From NCBI RefSeq assembly GCF_031082345.1, contig NZ_JAVHLH010000031.1, positions 1-17,144 of the forward strand: a stretch of DNA of 17,144 nt. Reading direction: 5' to 3'. Source of the DNA: Brevundimonas sp. GTDB lineage: Bacteria > Pseudomonadota > Alphaproteobacteria > Caulobacterales > Caulobacteraceae. The position numbers and the translations under genes were made by a program. Shown here piece by piece: positions 15,373 to 17,144 of the stretch (position 1 is the first letter of the stretch; every line of letters starts with the position of its first letter). Below the pieces are notes generated by a model. It was not told the origin of the DNA. It searched no databases and saw only the letters and a list, made by a program, of their open reading frames with translations.

Positions 15373-15648
15373 TCAGCGGTTGGTCGTCTCGACCTCGATG
15401 CCGTCCTTGCCGGCGCGGACGGTGGTGCTGTCGCCCTGGTTGTCGTTCTGGATGACGACGGGGTCGGCCGGGACTTCGCGTTCGATCACCACCGGATCGG
15501 CCGGGACCTCGCGCTCGATGATCGTCGTCGTATCGGTGTCGCGGGCGGCGTCGGCGTCGGTCTCGGTTTCCGCGGGCGTGCAGGCCGCGGCGGCGAAGGC
15601 GAGGGCGCCGATGGAGGCGATGGCGGTCAGGCGGATGAGGCTGGTCAT
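15373..15648 (-). CDS. Small lipoprotein with duplicated 11-residue segment
   Basis: This 91-residue protein is of unknown function. It has a lipoprotein signal MTSLIRLTAIASIGALAF followed by AAAAC, where the cysteine would be lipidated and anchored in a membrane facing the periplasm. The mature part is short, acidic and probably disordered. It starts TPAETETDADAARDTDTTT, then has two copies of EREVPADPVVI back to back, and ends in a hydrophilic tail. ATG 15648 is chosen because AGGAG lies 7 bases before it and the signal starts directly. A consensus EcfG promoter sits just upstream, so expression during general stress or stationary phase is likely (inference). I cannot link it to a named family. 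Confidence 0.82.
   Translation of the reverse strand: MTSLIRLTAIASIGALAFAAAACTPAETETDADAARDTDTTTIIEREVPADPVVIEREVPADPVVIQNDNQGDSTTVRAGKDGIEVETTNR
15451..15516 (-). repeat. Tandem 33-bp duplication inside the lipoprotein gene
   Basis: Two adjacent 33-base units (15451-15483 and 15484-15516) are 27/33 identical. All six differences fall at third codon positions and leave both encoding EREVPADPVVI. Confidence 0.9.
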
Positions 15649-15678
15649 GGGCGGACTCCTGAATGGGAACCCGGTGCA

Positions 15679-15704
15679 AACGGCCAAGCTGCCCCGGAGG
15701 TTCC
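15679..15704 (-). promoter_or_regulatory. EcfG/SigT-type general stress promoter
   Basis: On the minus strand GGAAC (plus 15700-15704) is separated by exactly 17 bases from CGTT (plus 15679-15682), a full match to the alphaproteobacterial EcfG consensus GGAAC-N16/17-CGTT. It is 30 bases upstream of the lipoprotein start codon, so a start site near 15672 would leave a leader of about 24 bases, in keeping with a real promoter. Confidence 0.68.
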
Positions 15705-15726
15705 GGTCAGGCCGCGATCCGGACGC

Positions 15727-16569
15727 TCACGCCCCCGACGAGGCGGCGGTCTTGCCGGCCCTGAGCGAGAAGGCCAACGGCAGCCAGGCGGTCTCCGGCC
15801 AACGCCACAGCCCGTCCTCCGCCTCGACCAGCCCGTCGAACAGGGGCCAGGCCACGGCGTCATGCTCATGCAGCCAGTCGAGCCTCAGTCCGGCCGCGAC
15901 CAGGGCGGTGACGATGTCGCCCAGGCCATGATGCCACTCGTAGGTGCGGGCGTTCTCCAGCGGCTGGTCATTCGCATAGCCGGCCGCAGACTCGAGGATC
16001 AGCGCCTCGCGGGTGAAATAGGCCGTCGCCGCTTCCGGCAGGCGCCGGCCCGACACCCCGCCTTCGCCCAGCACCATCGCCGCGGGATGGGCCTCGGCCA
16101 GATAGAGCCAGCCGTCGGGCTTGAGCATCCGGGCGATGATGTCCGCCCAGCGGGGGAGGTCGGGCAGCCACATCAGCACCCCCCAGGTCGTGAAGACGAC
16201 GTCGAACGGGGGCTCGTCCGCCAGGGTCGCGACCGTCTCGTACACGTCGCCGCAGACGAACCGCGCCCGGTCCGACAATCCCAGTTCGGCCGCCAGGGCC
16301 GAGGCCGTCGCCACCGCTTCCGGGGAGAAATCGAGGCCGACGACGAACGCGCCCTGTTGCGCCAGGGCGAGGCTGTCTCGCCCGAAATGGCATTGCAGGT
16401 GCAGAATCCTGAGACCGTCGACGTCGCCCAGCTCGCCCGCCTCGATCGGATACAGGCGGCCGCGTCCGGCGCGCAGGGCCGTGAGGTCATAGCTGGGATG
16501 CGACAGGTGGGCGGCGACGCTCTCGTCCCAATTGGCGCGATTGACGGCCAGCCAGTCCTCGTCGCTCAT
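15727..16569 (-). CDS. Class I SAM-dependent methyltransferase
   Basis: This 280-residue protein has the Rossmann-type methyltransferase core. Motif I is ILHLQCHFGRDS at 55-66, which departs from the usual GxGxG but is normal in this branch. It is followed by the acidic strand end D80 in VVGLDFS, then ARFVCGDVYE, FDVVFTTWGVLMWLPD and the MLKPDGWLYLAE strand. The N-terminal ~50 residues (NRANWDESVAAHL) are also typical of the branch. The substrate is unknown; the aromatic-rich C-terminal 100 residues (YEWHHGLGDIVTALVAAGL) probably form the substrate lid. ATG 16569 has a strong GGAGGGG upstream. It is 13 bases downstream of tatC on the same strand, so both are probably co-transcribed, though no functional link is apparent. 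Confidence 0.9.
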   Translation of the reverse strand: MSDEDWLAVNRANWDESVAAHLSHPSYDLTALRAGRGRLYPIEAGELGDVDGLRILHLQCHFGRDSLALAQQGAFVVGLDFSPEAVATASALAAELGLSDRARFVCGDVYETVATLADEPPFDVVFTTWGVLMWLPDLPRWADIIARMLKPDGWLYLAEAHPAAMVLGEGGVSGRRLPEAATAYFTREALILESAAGYANDQPLENARTYEWHHGLGDIVTALVAAGLRLDWLHEHDAVAWPLFDGLVEAEDGLWRWPETAWLPLAFSLRAGKTAASSGA

Positions 16570-16582
16570 GACCCCTCCGGCA

Positions 16583-17144
16583 TCAGGCCGCTTCGGCCGC
16601 GTCCGCCTTGTTGCGCCGCAATTCGATCAGGCGAACGCACCAGATCGACACCTCGTAGAGCAGCACCAGCGGGATGCCGAGCATGATCTGGCTGAGCGGA
16701 TCTGGCGGGGTGACGAAGGCGGCCACGACCGCGATGGCGACGATGGCGTATTTCCGGCTCGAGGCGAGGGTCTTCGACGACACCATCCCGGCCATGCCCA
16801 GCAGGGTCATCACCACCGGCAGCTGGAAGCACAGGCCGAAGGCTAGCAGCAGGGCCATGACGAGGTTCAGATAGTCCGAGACCCGTGGCAACAGCTCGGC
16901 CGTGATGCCTCCACCGCTGATCTGCTGGCCCAGCGAGAACAGCATCACGAACGGCAGCATGACGTAATAGACCATCGCCGCGCCGGTCAGAAACAGGGCC
17001 GGAGCCGCGATCAGGAAGGGCAGGAAGGCGCCGCGCTCGTTGCGGTAGAGCCCGGGCGCCACGAAGCGGTACAGCTGCCAGGCCAGCACCGGGAAGGTCA
17101 CCACCACCGCGCCGAACGCCGCCAGCTTCATCTTGGTGATCAGG
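16583..17144 (-). CDS. tatC: Sec-independent protein translocase TatC (N-terminus cut by window edge)
   Basis: TatC is the polytopic membrane receptor of the twin-arginine translocase; it binds RR signal peptides of folded substrates with TatB. The last 186 residues are present out of about 250-270; the frame continues past base 17144. Visible landmarks are FPVLAWQLYRFVAPGLYRNERG, the hydrophobic FLTGAAMVYYVMLPFVM helix, DYLNLVMALLLAFGLCFQLPVV, and the family-typical RKYAIVAIAVVAAFVTPPDPLSQIMLGIPLVLLYE. The charged C-terminal tail LRRNKADAAEAA faces the cytoplasm. tatA and tatB are usually the upstream genes and would lie beyond the right edge. A possible client, the signal-bearing oligopeptidase B, is in this same window. 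Confidence 0.96.
   Translation of the reverse strand, partial: LITKMKLAAFGAVVVTFPVLAWQLYRFVAPGLYRNERGAFLPFLIAAPALFLTGAAMVYYVMLPFVMLFSLGQQISGGGITAELLPRVSDYLNLVMALLLAFGLCFQLPVVMTLLGMAGMVSSKTLASSRKYAIVAIAVVAAFVTPPDPLSQIMLGIPLVLLYEVSIWCVRLIELRRNKADAAEAA

Overview
The window looks like chromosomal DNA of a high-GC alphaproteobacterium, most likely a Caulobacterales member (Brevundimonas/Caulobacter-like). The reasons are the strong G/C bias at third codon positions, the glnB-glnA pair, GANTC sites (the CcrM methylation sequence) in upstream regions, and two upstream sequences that resemble EcfG (general stress sigma factor) promoters. The genus is inferred from these traits, not from a search.

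Layout from left to right: the 3' end of ilvC; tRNA-Pro(CGG) on the minus strand and tRNA-Gln(TTG) on the plus strand; a stand-alone receiver-domain response regulator; a phosphinothricin-type GNAT acetyltransferase; a small secreted DUF1036 protein; a Tat-signal-bearing oligopeptidase B (S9A); a chymotrypsin-fold serine protease without a visible signal peptide; and a 594-residue acyl-CoA dehydrogenase. Next comes a tightly packed plus-strand set, cytochrome b561 - YceI - TsaC/Sua5, in which the genes overlap. A compositionally different gene of unknown function (9566..10753) follows; it ends in what looks like a HEPN domain (R-x4-H) and is the best candidate for an accessory, possibly defence-related, element. 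Then come minus-strand 3-hydroxybutyrate dehydrogenase, YaaA and NAD(P)H-hydrate dehydratase, the plus-strand nitrogen pair glnB-glnA with a hairpin terminator after each gene, a minus-strand small lipoprotein with an EcfG-type promoter, and a minus-strand tatC - methyltransferase pair cut by the right edge.

Most genes are housekeeping or core metabolism: branched-chain amino acid synthesis, nitrogen assimilation and its PII sensor, fatty-acid or acyl-CoA oxidation, ketone-body/PHB metabolism, tRNA t6A modification, NAD(P)HX repair and Tat export. Three threads may connect genes. The first is a possible general-stress link between the receiver protein and the small lipoprotein. The second is export, since tatC and a Tat-type signal on oligopeptidase B lie in the same window. 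The third is nitrogen control through the attenuated glnB-glnA unit. I see no insertion sequence, integrase, CRISPR array or rRNA. No stretch of more than 300 bases is empty: the 337..839 interval without a protein gene holds the two tRNAs and their control regions.
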